Of a stretch of 64,000 nt of DNA, positions 18,628 through 27,074 are shown in pieces. Positions within the stretch are counted from its first letter, which is position 1. Every line of letters begins with the position of its first letter. The notes under the pieces are model-generated. The model saw nothing but the letters and a program-made list of their open reading frames with translations. It was not told where the DNA came from and did not search any database. The stretch spans positions 1,575,946 to 1,639,945 of the forward strand of contig NZ_KI912149.1 in assembly GCF_000517105.1 (NCBI RefSeq), given 5' to 3'. This DNA is from Fischerella sp. PCC 9605 (GTDB lineage: Bacteria; Cyanobacteriota; Cyanobacteriia; Cyanobacteriales; Nostocaceae). The position numbers were made by a program, and so were the translations under genes.

Positions 18628-20148
18628 ATGAGTTTTCAAAGAGCAAGCGGAATTTTGTTACACCCTACTTGTCTACCCAGTCGATTTGGCATCGGTGATT
18701 TAGGTCAGTCGGCTTACGAGTTTGTGGATTTCTTGCAGAGAAGTGGTCAAAGATTGTGGCAAATTTTGCCATTGGGACCCACTGGCTATGAGCACTCGCC
18801 CTATACCATGAATTTTAGTGCTTTTGCTGGAAATCCACTGCTGATCAGTCTAGAGCAGTTGGTACAACAGGGTTTACTATCTCAAGAGGAATTGACGCCC
18901 CTACCCGAGAGTGCACAAGATCACCCCAACCGAGTTAACTTTGACGCAGTAATTCCTCACAAGACAAAATTCCTCCGTCTTGCTTACGAACGTTTCCAGC
19001 AATCTTTAAACGAAAAACCGAACCCTGTGTTTGAGCAATTTTGTCAGACACAGTCAGCTTGGCTTGACGATTACGTGCTGTTCATGGCACTACTGGAAGC
19101 GAACGATGGCAAAGCGTGGAGTCAATGGGAAAGTGCGATCGCCCGCCGTGAATCCAGTGCTTTGATGGCTGCTGCTGAGAATTTAAAGGAAGCTATATCC
19201 TACCACAAGTTTTTGCAATTTATAGTGTTCCAGCAGTGGTCTCAACTGCGTGCCTATGCCAACGGCAAAAATATCCAAATTGTTGGAGATATTTCGATTT
19301 ATGTCTGTCACAACAGCGCTGATGTGTGGGCAAACCCGGATATCTTTCAACTCGATCCGCAAACACTAGAACCAGCCTACATTGCGGGAGTGCCACCAGA
19401 TTACTTCTCTGCTACCGGGCAACTGTGGGGAAATCCAGTTTACGATTGGGATAAGTTGCTGCAAACCAACTTTGCTTGGTGGATCGAACGCTTTCGGGCG
19501 ACATTACAGTATGTAGACATTGTCAGAATTGACCACTTCCGGGGTTTTGAAGCTTACTGGCGCGTACCTGCTGGGGAAGAAACAGCCATCAATGGCGAGT
19601 GGGTGAAAGCACCTGGGGTCGAATTTTTTGAAACTTTGGGAGATACCTTGGGCAGTTTGCCTGTGATGGCAGAGGATTTAGGTATTATTACACCAGAAGT
19701 AGAAGACTTGCGCGATCGCTTTGATTTCCCCGGCATGCGGATCTTGCAATTTGCCTTCGGTGGTGGTTCTGACAATGCTTACCTGCCCCATCATTATGTT
19801 AGGAATTGCGTCGTTTATCCAGGCACCCACGATAACGAAACTACACTAGGCTGGTGGCAGGGGGGAGCTAAACCTGAAGAAAAGCAAATGGTTGCCAAAT
19901 ACCTGGGTTATGATTCACCGGAAGAAATTCTGGAAATCAATTGGGAATTCATTCGCACGGCTTTGGCTTCAGTCGGCGATTTAGCGATTATTCCACTCCA
20001 GGATATTTTGGGTTTAGATAATAGCGGCAGAATGAACGATCCGAGTGTGAATGCAGGTAACTGGCGTTGGCGTTATACCAGTTCTGATTTACTTACCTCA
20101 GAGTTAAGTCAAAGATTGTTGGAAATGACACAACTTTACAGTCGGTAA
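18628..20148 (+). CDS. malQ: 4-alpha-glucanotransferase MalQ (amylomaltase)
   Basis: GH77 disproportionating enzyme that transfers maltosyl units between linear glucans, linking maltose to longer maltodextrins. Visible blocks are RASGILLHPTCLPSRFGIGD at the N-terminus, GPTGYEHSPY, the nucleophile in VDIVRIDHFRGFEAYW, the acid/base in VMAEDLGIITPEVEDLR, and YPGTHDNETTLGWW. At 506 residues it is the usual length. A GTG at 18625 immediately precedes the ATG at 18628 chosen here. It shares the divergent region with treS, and a strong terminator follows. Confidence 0.95.
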   Translation: MSFQRASGILLHPTCLPSRFGIGDLGQSAYEFVDFLQRSGQRLWQILPLGPTGYEHSPYTMNFSAFAGNPLLISLEQLVQQGLLSQEELTPLPESAQDHPNRVNFDAVIPHKTKFLRLAYERFQQSLNEKPNPVFEQFCQTQSAWLDDYVLFMALLEANDGKAWSQWESAIARRESSALMAAAENLKEAISYHKFLQFIVFQQWSQLRAYANGKNIQIVGDISIYVCHNSADVWANPDIFQLDPQTLEPAYIAGVPPDYFSATGQLWGNPVYDWDKLLQTNFAWWIERFRATLQYVDIVRIDHFRGFEAYWRVPAGEETAINGEWVKAPGVEFFETLGDTLGSLPVMAEDLGIITPEVEDLRDRFDFPGMRILQFAFGGGSDNAYLPHHYVRNCVVYPGTHDNETTLGWWQGGAKPEEKQMVAKYLGYDSPEEILEINWEFIRTALASVGDLAIIPLQDILGLDNSGRMNDPSVNAGNWRWRYTSSDLLTSELSQRLLEMTQLYSR

Positions 20149-20154
20149 ATACGA

Positions 20155-20178
20155 GACGGGCTTTTGCCCGTCTTTTTT
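20155..20178 (+). terminator. Rho-independent terminator of malQ
   Basis: GACGGGC, a TTTT loop, GCCCGTC, then six T residues, beginning 7 bases after the malQ stop codon. This is a textbook intrinsic terminator. Confidence 0.92.
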
Positions 20179-20381
20179 GTCAGTAGTGATTATGAACTAC
20201 ACACTTAACAGTGTAGGTAAAAACACTATTACTAAATTTTTTACTATTATATACCGCAAAATTACTATAGTCGCTTCCTTCAGCAATAACTATAACTATA
20301 TTTAGCAACTACATATTTAAACTATGTAAATTAATTAACTAACTAAAATATATGATAGAAGAAAAAATACTGAGGTAATAA

Positions 20382-20585
20382 TTGCTACGACTTTGCAAAA
20401 GTATAATTAGTTATGATGGCATAACAGAATGTGGTGAGACACAACCTGATGCACGGAAGCCTTGGTATATACAACTTAAGGGCAAAGAAATTTATTTGAC
20501 GCTGGAAGAGCTAAAGAATACTTGGAAAGTCTCAATAAGCAAAATTGGACTTGAATTGAACAAGTCTGCTGAAATTTTTATTTGA
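20382..20585 (+). CDS. Small hypothetical protein
   Basis: Open frame of 67 codons with a TTG start; no ATG lies near the beginning, so the start is uncertain. The middle reads KPWYIQLKGKEIYLTLEELKNTWKVSISKI, an even mixture of polar and hydrophobic residues that looks like a small folded protein. I do not recognise a family. Ten bases separate it from the next small gene, in the same direction, so they may be a pair. No upstream ribosome site is convincing. Confidence 0.4.
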   Translation: MLRLCKSIISYDGITECGETQPDARKPWYIQLKGKEIYLTLEELKNTWKVSISKIGLELNKSAEIFI

Positions 20586-20595
20586 ATGAGGAAGC

Positions 20596-20829
20596 ATGAG
20601 AAGTAATAATCCGGAAAGTATTAGACTGTACAATCTCAAAGTACGTCGTACAGAGCTAAGCAAGCAAATTCAAAAGGAGACAGACGAAGATAAGAGAAAC
20701 GAAATTGAAGCAAAATTAAATCAGGTAGAGAGTGAAATTGATTTGATTTATACTAGACGAGAAGGTGAAGCTCATATTAATTGGCTTCTCTCTGAGTTTG
20801 GAGATGATGTCTTCCCAGACAGAGACTGA
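20596..20829 (+). CDS. Small coiled-coil hypothetical protein
   Basis: A 77-residue protein with ATG start and a good GAGG five bases upstream (20588-20591). It is strongly charged, with heptad-like spacing (LSKQIQKETDEDKRNEIEAK, then LNQVESEIDLIYTRREGEAH), which suggests one long alpha-helical hairpin or coiled coil. The C-terminus is acidic (EFGDDVFPDRD). No family recognised. It is probably co-transcribed with the small gene just upstream. Confidence 0.6.
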   Translation: MRSNNPESIRLYNLKVRRTELSKQIQKETDEDKRNEIEAKLNQVESEIDLIYTRREGEAHINWLLSEFGDDVFPDRD

Positions 20830-20954
20830 TGCCCACAATCAGGGCATGAAAAATCGACCACCGATACACACAGATACATACAGATAGGTTACGGGTGTGC
20901 TGATCGCGCGATCGCTTTCCCTTTTCCCCGTTCCCTGTTCCCCCAACCCTATTT

Positions 20955-21668
20955 TCAAGCTAGATAAGAGTATTCGCCATAACCTTCGCTGTCGTTTCTG
21001 GCCAACTTCCCAATTTGCAAAACAGCCTCTACATTGTCCAAAATCAGCAGGCAATGAGAAGAACATAAACATTGAAGTAAATATCTGATCTGAGTTTTTG
21101 CTTCCTGTTGGTTTGGCAAAAAGGGGACAAGTTCACCTAAAGGACTTGCTAGCGGTTCTGTACTAAGCTGCGATCGCCAGATCGCCTGCTCGAACTCATC
21201 TTCTATTTGTGTTACCAACTTCGCAGCTAAGGAAGTTTTGTCTATTTCCCTAAAACTTACAAATGCTACTAGTCTGCATTTATCTTGTAGTATCCATTGT
21301 CTAAGCTTGCCGAATTCTTCTGTGCGTTCCAAGAAAGCCGAAGTATTAGGTACATCACTAAAATCTTGTCGTTTCTTTTTTTCCTTATAATTCAGAATTT
21401 CTTGAGTCTGTTGATATCGCTCCAATGCTTGTCGAAAGTTCTTTTTCGTAATTTTCTCTCCTAATGCTTGAGATAGCAAATTCCATAATAAAGATCCTAC
21501 ATCCTTCTTTATATAGTCGAGGCAGTAGCCACGATCGTTGGCAAACTGTTCGTAGGTTTGATTTTCATAAGATGCTTTCAATAAATCACTTTGTAGGTCA
21601 GTTAGATGTCTGCCAGTTGATTCATAGACCACTTTATCCGCCATGTTTAATAACTCTTTAATATTCAT
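20955..21668 (-). pseudogene. Truncated vMAP-HTH / NB-ARC protein with degenerate P-loop
   Basis: The N-terminal 85 residues match the vMAP helix-turn-helix domain that begins many cyanobacterial NB-ARC ATPases (LSQALGEKITKKNFRQALER is its usual ending). From about 110 an NB-ARC domain starts (FLERTEEFGKLRQWIL), but the Walker A site, normally GMGGIGKT, reads SFREIDKT, so both key glycines are lost. LLILDNVEAVLQ is a recognisable Walker B. The protein then stops at 237 residues, whereas relatives continue with the rest of the STAND ATPase and often WD40 repeats. I infer a decaying remnant, though a short partner protein cannot be excluded. Confidence 0.7.
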
Positions 21669-22296
21669 ATTTACAACTCGTTAGATGAATCTTATTCAGG
21701 CAACAAAAATTTATAAACCGAGAAAAATTCTCAGTCCTAAATCAATTTTTGAATATTGTCAATTGAAGGTGCTTAGTTTCACACTAAGAGGATATTTTAA
21801 AAGTATTATTTCACACTCAAATCGACAGTGATAAAACGCTGTTAAATGAGACTTTTCACATCTGCATAAGTTTAAAACGAGATTTTTCAAGAGACTGTAC
21901 AACTAGACTAAGTCTGTATATTAGGGAATTATATTCGCCCAATACTTTCGCAACATCGCCTAAGTATATTCTCTAATTTAGATAATACTGAGTATTGATT
22001 GTTTTATTTCAGTCTTTGTCTTCTCTTCAAGATTTCCTTATTGTTCTTTCAAATCAAAAACTTTTGTAACCTGAATGACTTGAGTAACAGATCGATGTTT
22101 ACTGCATGAACCTGAATCTTTTCCAATCTCCCACTTAATCCCACAAAACCCCCCTCGTGTTTTTTTGTGATTCTTGAGAATATCGAATTGTGATGAATAA
22201 CGAACAGAAAAGGTTTGGACAACTCAATACTTAAAGAGTAACTCAAGTGGCAACTATCACAGATAACAATGACCGACTTCATCTAAAAAACCTCAA
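21669..22296. other. AT-rich intergenic region
   Basis: 628 bases between two divergently read genes. It is AT-rich with many short homopolymer runs, including a run of C then GTGTTTTTTTG near 22146-22171. I found no gene, tRNA or convincing repeat. Promoters for both flanking genes should lie here, but none is clear. Confidence 0.5.
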
Positions 22297-22914
22297 ATGC
22301 TTAGAAAAGCTTTAAGAACATTAGCTAACCACTCATTACTATGTCTGCTTGTAGTAGTCAGCATAAATGTAGAAGCCCAAGCACAATCTATCAATAACTC
22401 TGTTAATTCCCAATCTCAACCCAATCAAGAGCAGACTCTTGATAACCAGCAACGAAACTCTGCTGCTATTAATCAAACTGGAGTCTATAACCTTGGTGAA
22501 TCAGCTGCTTATAAGATTCAAGGGCTAGCTGGAATCCAGGTTGTCTGTCCCCGACCATCTTTAATATTAGGAACTTCCTTTAGTTCCTTTGATGGGATTA
22601 GCTTCTCCAACAATGCTTCTTATGGTGTGAATGTTGCTTTCGTTATTCCTCTAGGTGGAAACCTAGAAGGTACCTGCAAGCGGATGGCTGAAACCATTGC
22701 TCGTAAGACTCAATATGATGTAGAGATTATCAATGCTCGCGCCTGTGCTGAACTAATCGGTGCTGGTGTGCAATTAAGCCCCGACAGTTTCCCAACTATT
22801 TATGCTGTCTGTAAAGGGGTTGCTATAAAGAGAACTAATACAAATGAACCTAACAAACCGCTCAGGTTCCAGTCTCAAGAATTACCCAAATATGAGGCTG
22901 AAAACAACAACTAA
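22297..22914 (+). CDS. Secreted hypothetical protein (first of three exported proteins)
   Basis: A 205-residue protein with a signal peptide (LLCLLVVVSINVEAQAQS, likely cut near residue 29), then a low-complexity N/Q/S-rich stretch to about 62. The remainder holds VVCPRPSLILGTS, a hydrophobic VNVAFVIPLGG strand, and four cysteines (C85, C127, C149, C168 approximately) that may form disulfides in the periplasm. No family recognised. It is followed after 21 bases by another signal-peptide protein, and a third exported protein lies further downstream, so a joint envelope role is plausible. Confidence 0.65.
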   Translation: MLRKALRTLANHSLLCLLVVVSINVEAQAQSINNSVNSQSQPNQEQTLDNQQRNSAAINQTGVYNLGESAAYKIQGLAGIQVVCPRPSLILGTSFSSFDGISFSNNASYGVNVAFVIPLGGNLEGTCKRMAETIARKTQYDVEIINARACAELIGAGVQLSPDSFPTIYAVCKGVAIKRTNTNEPNKPLRFQSQELPKYEAENNN

Positions 22915-22935
22915 TTTCACAAAAAGGATAAAGTT

Positions 22936-23316
22936 ATGAAGAAAGTTCTTGGTTTCGCTATTCTTGCTACCTTTTTAGCTACTCCTGCTTTTGCTGGTGA
23001 AACTTTTGTCCGTAACGAGTGGACAAAGAGCCACACCTATACAGACACTGACTTAAAACTTGATTCTACAACCACCTCTAATCGCAACGAATACTACAAT
23101 TCTTTTGCTGATAAAATTTACATAGATGGTGACGTTAACACCAAATATTCTTGGGGTGGTAAAGAAGTTTCGTTTGAGGATTTTACTGTTCACACCGCAG
23201 GTTCTAGTCTGTACGGTAACTTTCATGAAAGTGTAGTGAGCAAAGTAACTGGTACTATCGAGTCTATTACTAACTCATACACTAATTCTCACGAAACAAG
23301 TGCAGGTGTTCGTTAG
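22936..23316 (+). CDS. Small secreted hypothetical protein
   Basis: 126 residues, ATG with AAGGA eight bases upstream. A clear signal peptide ends in ATPAFAGE. The mature part is rich in T, S, N and Y (for example SHTYTDTDLKLDSTTTSN and TNSYTNSHETSAG) and has no cysteine, which suggests a beta-rich extracellular or outer-membrane-associated protein. I do not recognise the family. It is very likely co-transcribed with the gene at 22297. Confidence 0.65.
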   Translation: MKKVLGFAILATFLATPAFAGETFVRNEWTKSHTYTDTDLKLDSTTTSNRNEYYNSFADKIYIDGDVNTKYSWGGKEVSFEDFTVHTAGSSLYGNFHESVVSKVTGTIESITNSYTNSHETSAGVR

Positions 23317-23377
23317 TTCTGATACAGTTTGATGTGATTTGAAAAGATTGTAGGGTGGGTATTCCACCCTTTTTCTT

Positions 23378-23830
23378 ATGAAATATTTAATATTGTTATC
23401 TCTCGCGCTGTCGGGATGGATTGCCTTCATCTATTCCCATAAAAGTTTTTTTATTGGTCAATTTCCTATCTTGTCTATGAACTCTATGTTCAAAATATCT
23501 AATCAAATTCATCACGATAATATACAGATTCAGCAAACAGATTTGCAATCTCAAATCAAGCAAGATTTATATAACTCTATATCTACAGGAATGTCCTATG
23601 ATGAAGTGCGTTCCATCATCGGCTGGGATGGCATCTTGATTTATCAAAATGATATTGATTACGCTGGTGGAGAAATTCATGAGAAGATTTACCAGTGGAA
23701 TAATCAAGATATTTATTCCACTGACAACGAATCTCAAAGAGCAGATAGTAGGAATCCATACTGGAGTGTCACACTCCAATTTCAAAATAATATCCTCATT
23801 AATAAAGCATCCTTTAACCTAGAACCTTAA
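23378..23830 (+). CDS. Membrane-anchored small protein with BLIP/SmpA-like domain
   Basis: A hydrophobic N-terminal segment (LILLSLALSGWIAFIY) works as an anchor or signal peptide. The C-terminal half follows the pattern of the SmpA/BLIP-like fold: ISTGMSYDEVRSIIGWDG, a KIYQWNNQ strand, then VTLQFQNNILINKA. That pattern occurs in many envelope-assembly and inhibitor proteins, so function cannot be set. It lies 61 bases after the preceding secreted protein and in the same direction. Confidence 0.65.
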   Translation: MKYLILLSLALSGWIAFIYSHKSFFIGQFPILSMNSMFKISNQIHHDNIQIQQTDLQSQIKQDLYNSISTGMSYDEVRSIIGWDGILIYQNDIDYAGGEIHEKIYQWNNQDIYSTDNESQRADSRNPYWSVTLQFQNNILINKASFNLEP

Positions 23831-24339
23831 GCATTATGTAAAAATAACTTGAATAAATACTACGTTAATCCGAAAATAAACTTATTTGGCAGAAGATACC
23901 AAATAACCTTCTGCTGGGCGAAGACTAAAGCAGCAAATCCCAAACCTGCTAAGCGTTAAACAGTTGTCTAATTAATTTTGATAGATTTGTAGTGGGGGCT
24001 TTAGCCCTCATTTAAGCATTAAAGTGCTTACTACAAGCTTCCTTAGACTGTCATAATCTTTGTGGCAGATCACTAGTCTGTGAGTGATAAATGGTGCAAC
24101 GAGGTTGCGATCGCACCTGCGCAACCAGCCTAAAATTAGCTCATACCAACTTGCGTTCAGATGTAGCAATTCGTGCCCTCTCCCCCTCCCCTCTCCCAAA
24201 TTGGGAGAGGGGTGCCGGCAGGCGGGGTGAGGGAAGTACTATCTTTGACTGCAACTTAGTATCAGTCACAAAGGCTCCCAATAATTGCCACCAAAGGGTG
24301 TAGAACCCAATGTGCACATTTACTCATAGCAAAACTCCA
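23831..24339. other. Intergenic region with two palindromic repeats
   Basis: 509 bases between convergent genes. TGTAGTGGGGGCTTTAGCCC near 23990-24009 begins a hairpin repeat closed by ACTACA near 24030. At 24188-24212, CCCCTCTCCC, loop AAATT, GGGAGAGGGG forms a perfect 10-base stem that belongs to a common dispersed cyanobacterial repeat; a relative lies inside the coding sequence at 49455-49492. No gene seen. Confidence 0.6.
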
Positions 24340-25170
24340 TCACTGAAACTCTGCTTTTTCAATCGTGGCGCGAAAGAATTCTAAATAACGTTCTGTACCA
24401 AACCACCAACCGACGCTCATTTGGGATGGAATTGTGAAGCCGCCAAACTTTTGTTCTGCTTGCACTTCTGCTCCAAATGGAATATAAGCCCAACTACCAT
24501 TCTCTGTCTTGTCTCCCCAACGCAGCAGAGAAACCTTAAGTAGTTTACCATTGGCGTCTACAACCAGCGTTAGCGTTACAGGTTCATCATCAATGATAAG
24601 ATGTGCTTGCGCAGTGTTCTCATCAATAGCCTTCCAAATCACACCTTGTTGAGGTAGCAAAGCAGAGGGTAGCCACATAAACTCTGCTGCCAGTCGTCCA
24701 ATGCTAGAGCGGGCAATATCGTGAGTGTGAGCATTTACTAAAGGAATGATTCCCCACAGAGAAAACTGCATTTTGCCCGAGCCGTTGCTGTAGTAATCAG
24801 CACCTACAATTTTAGACAAACCACTACCGACGGCTGCTTTCCAGACGAATCCTTTTAGCACTGAAATGATCTCTTTGGCTCGCATCGGCATCCAAGGTTG
24901 ATCTGGCGCTAGCCTAAAACTGCCACTCATTTCCAGATTTACGGAAGATGCCAGGGGTGTTCCTGGTGCGATTGCATGTAAAAAGTAGCGCTTTGCAGGA
25001 GCGGGTAATCCTGCAACCATATCCTCTGTAAAAACATTTTCTGTAGGTGCGGATGCGAGTGTTTGCCAGATTTTATTTACTTCGTTGCTATTTTTTATTT
25101 GGACTATGACTAAAGTTAAGAATGCGATCGCTAGTAACGCTGCGATGCTGAGTAAAATTTTTGTCAACAT
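24340..25170 (-). CDS. DUF6920/DUF6544-like membrane-anchored protein
   Basis: 276 residues with one N-terminal membrane segment (ILLSIAALLAIAFLTLVIVQI). The body has the features of the DUF6920 (formerly DUF6544) family: LPAPAKRYFLHAI, a Gly-x-Phe-Arg strand, WMPMRAKEI, the ADYYSNGSGKM block, and ARSSIGRLAAEFMWLPSALL. Family function is unknown; the fold probably resembles lipoprotein-carrier beta sheets. Single gene, divergent from the MscS gene with a 130-base spacer. Confidence 0.75.
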   Translation of the reverse strand: MLTKILLSIAALLAIAFLTLVIVQIKNSNEVNKIWQTLASAPTENVFTEDMVAGLPAPAKRYFLHAIAPGTPLASSVNLEMSGSFRLAPDQPWMPMRAKEIISVLKGFVWKAAVGSGLSKIVGADYYSNGSGKMQFSLWGIIPLVNAHTHDIARSSIGRLAAEFMWLPSALLPQQGVIWKAIDENTAQAHLIIDDEPVTLTLVVDANGKLLKVSLLRWGDKTENGSWAYIPFGAEVQAEQKFGGFTIPSQMSVGWWFGTERYLEFFRATIEKAEFQ

Positions 25171-25302
25171 TTCGAGTTAGATTCAACCTGAATTTATCTC
25201 AAATTTAGGATCAAAAAATGAGAAACTTTTGAGGAACTGAACTACAGAGTTGGAATTCTTTTCCCTAAAACGCGATCGCAAACTCAGCAACCCTTGGTAA
25301 AA

Positions 25303-26943
25303 ATGAGAAAAAATTATCAGTTTCCTCTGACTCGGTACTTTCAACTTATGCGGATGAGCATCATTGTGCTGGTGTTCGTGATGAGCTTGCTGCTGGTTCC
25401 TGCTCAAGCACAATCTACTAAAAATGCTCCCGTTGCCATAGATGGTAGGCTAGTTTTCCGTGTCAGCAATACTGAGCGATTAAGCGCCCCAGAAAGAGCT
25501 AACTTCATTAGTTCTCAATTGCAAGCAATCGTAAAATCTCAAGAAGCACCAGATATTAAAATTGAACGACGCAACGAATCTCCAATCATCTTTATTAATG
25601 GTCGTTATTTGCTGACTGTCACCCAAAGCGATATCGTTGCTGCTAGCAATCCTGAAGAACAAGCTGGTATGTGGGCTGAGGATATTCGCAATGCGATTCA
25701 AAAAGCTCAAAACGAGAGAAGCACACAGTTTATTCGCAACACATCCATACTGAGTGTTGTGATTGTTTTGATGGCAGTTGGTATAAATCGAGTGTTGGGA
25801 ATTTTGTGGCAACTCACACAGTACCGAGTCTCTCAACTGCTGGTGTCGGCTGATTCATCTGGCGATAACCAAATCCAAAATACATCTCGGTTGCTATTCA
25901 AAGCCACACTGCTGTTAGCACGGATTGCTCTTTGGGTGGGGGTTGCCCTCTATATCACAAATTTATTCCCTGTTACCCGGCAATGGAGCTATAACATAGC
26001 CAGCAGCATTATTGCTAGCCTCACCTCTCCAATTTTTTCGCTTGGGCAAAAAGCCTACTCGCTCACAGACATCTTAATTTTAGTCGTCTTGCTCTTTGGG
26101 TTAATTATATTTACAGGTACGACAACTAATTTGCTACGCTCTCGGATTTTAGGCCGGATGCGGATCAGTCGGGGAGCGCAGGAAGCGATCGCAATTATCT
26201 TCAAATACGCGCTGATTAGTTTTGGTACAGTTGTTCTTTTGCAAATTTGGGGACTGGATTTAAGTTCTCTAACAATCGTGGCAAGTGCGTTAGGGGTTGG
26301 GATTGGTTTTGGTTTTCAAGACATTGCTAAGAACTTCGGTAGTGGATTGGTGTTATTGTTTGAACGTCCCATCCAAGTAGGTGATTTCATTGAAGTGGGT
26401 GAATACATGGGGACAGTGGAATACATCGGAGCGCGTAGTGTAGTTATTCGCACCCTAGATAGGGTTTCTATTATCGTGCCCAACTCCCGTTTTCTAGAGA
26501 CTGAAGTGATTAACTGGAGCCACCGCAACCCTGTTTCCCGGATTCATTTGCCAGTAGGAGTTGCTTATACCTCAGATGTGAATTTAGTAAAATCCGCACT
26601 CATTGAAGCTGCTATTGGTCATCCTGAAGTACTGAAACTACCACAACCCCAGGTGTTTTTTTTGGGATTTGGTGATAGTGCCATTAACTTTGAATTGCTC
26701 GTTTGGATCGACAAACCACACCAACAAGCACCAATTATGAGCGATATCTATTTTCTCATCGAAGCTTCTTTCCGAAAACATAACATTGAAATTCCATTCC
26801 CTCAACGAGACTTAAATATGCGTACTGGAGATTTACCCATCAAGCTTTCATCAGAACTCGAACAAGCTTTGTTGCGGTTAACTCAAGGAATGAATGGAAA
26901 AGGCAGAAGTCACGAGACAGAAAGCAGAAGGGGAAACCCATAA
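25303..26943 (+). CDS. MscS-family mechanosensitive ion channel
   Basis: Inner-membrane channel that opens on membrane tension and releases solutes during hypo-osmotic shock. A signal peptide (up to about residue 35, PAQAQS) precedes a periplasmic domain, several membrane segments (about 145-165, 200-225, 240-285, 300-345), and the conserved MscS pore and beta domain: VGIGFGFQDIAKNFGSG and FERPIQVGDFIEVGEYMGTV. At about 546 residues it is a larger, multi-segment member rather than the minimal MscS. A TTG at 25294 would add three residues; the ATG is preferred. Confidence 0.88.
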   Translation: MRKNYQFPLTRYFQLMRMSIIVLVFVMSLLLVPAQAQSTKNAPVAIDGRLVFRVSNTERLSAPERANFISSQLQAIVKSQEAPDIKIERRNESPIIFINGRYLLTVTQSDIVAASNPEEQAGMWAEDIRNAIQKAQNERSTQFIRNTSILSVVIVLMAVGINRVLGILWQLTQYRVSQLLVSADSSGDNQIQNTSRLLFKATLLLARIALWVGVALYITNLFPVTRQWSYNIASSIIASLTSPIFSLGQKAYSLTDILILVVLLFGLIIFTGTTTNLLRSRILGRMRISRGAQEAIAIIFKYALISFGTVVLLQIWGLDLSSLTIVASALGVGIGFGFQDIAKNFGSGLVLLFERPIQVGDFIEVGEYMGTVEYIGARSVVIRTLDRVSIIVPNSRFLETEVINWSHRNPVSRIHLPVGVAYTSDVNLVKSALIEAAIGHPEVLKLPQPQVFFLGFGDSAINFELLVWIDKPHQQAPIMSDIYFLIEASFRKHNIEIPFPQRDLNMRTGDLPIKLSSELEQALLRLTQGMNGKGRSHETESRRGNP

Positions 26944-27074
26944 ATTGGCGCGATTAGTGCAGTGTGGCGAAAATAACTAACTAAGTACAACATTGCACAA
27001 ATTCGTAACGAAATTCAGATTATCAAAACTCTGCGTTCCTCTGCGGTTCCTCTGCGTTTTTACACAAAGCTCTA

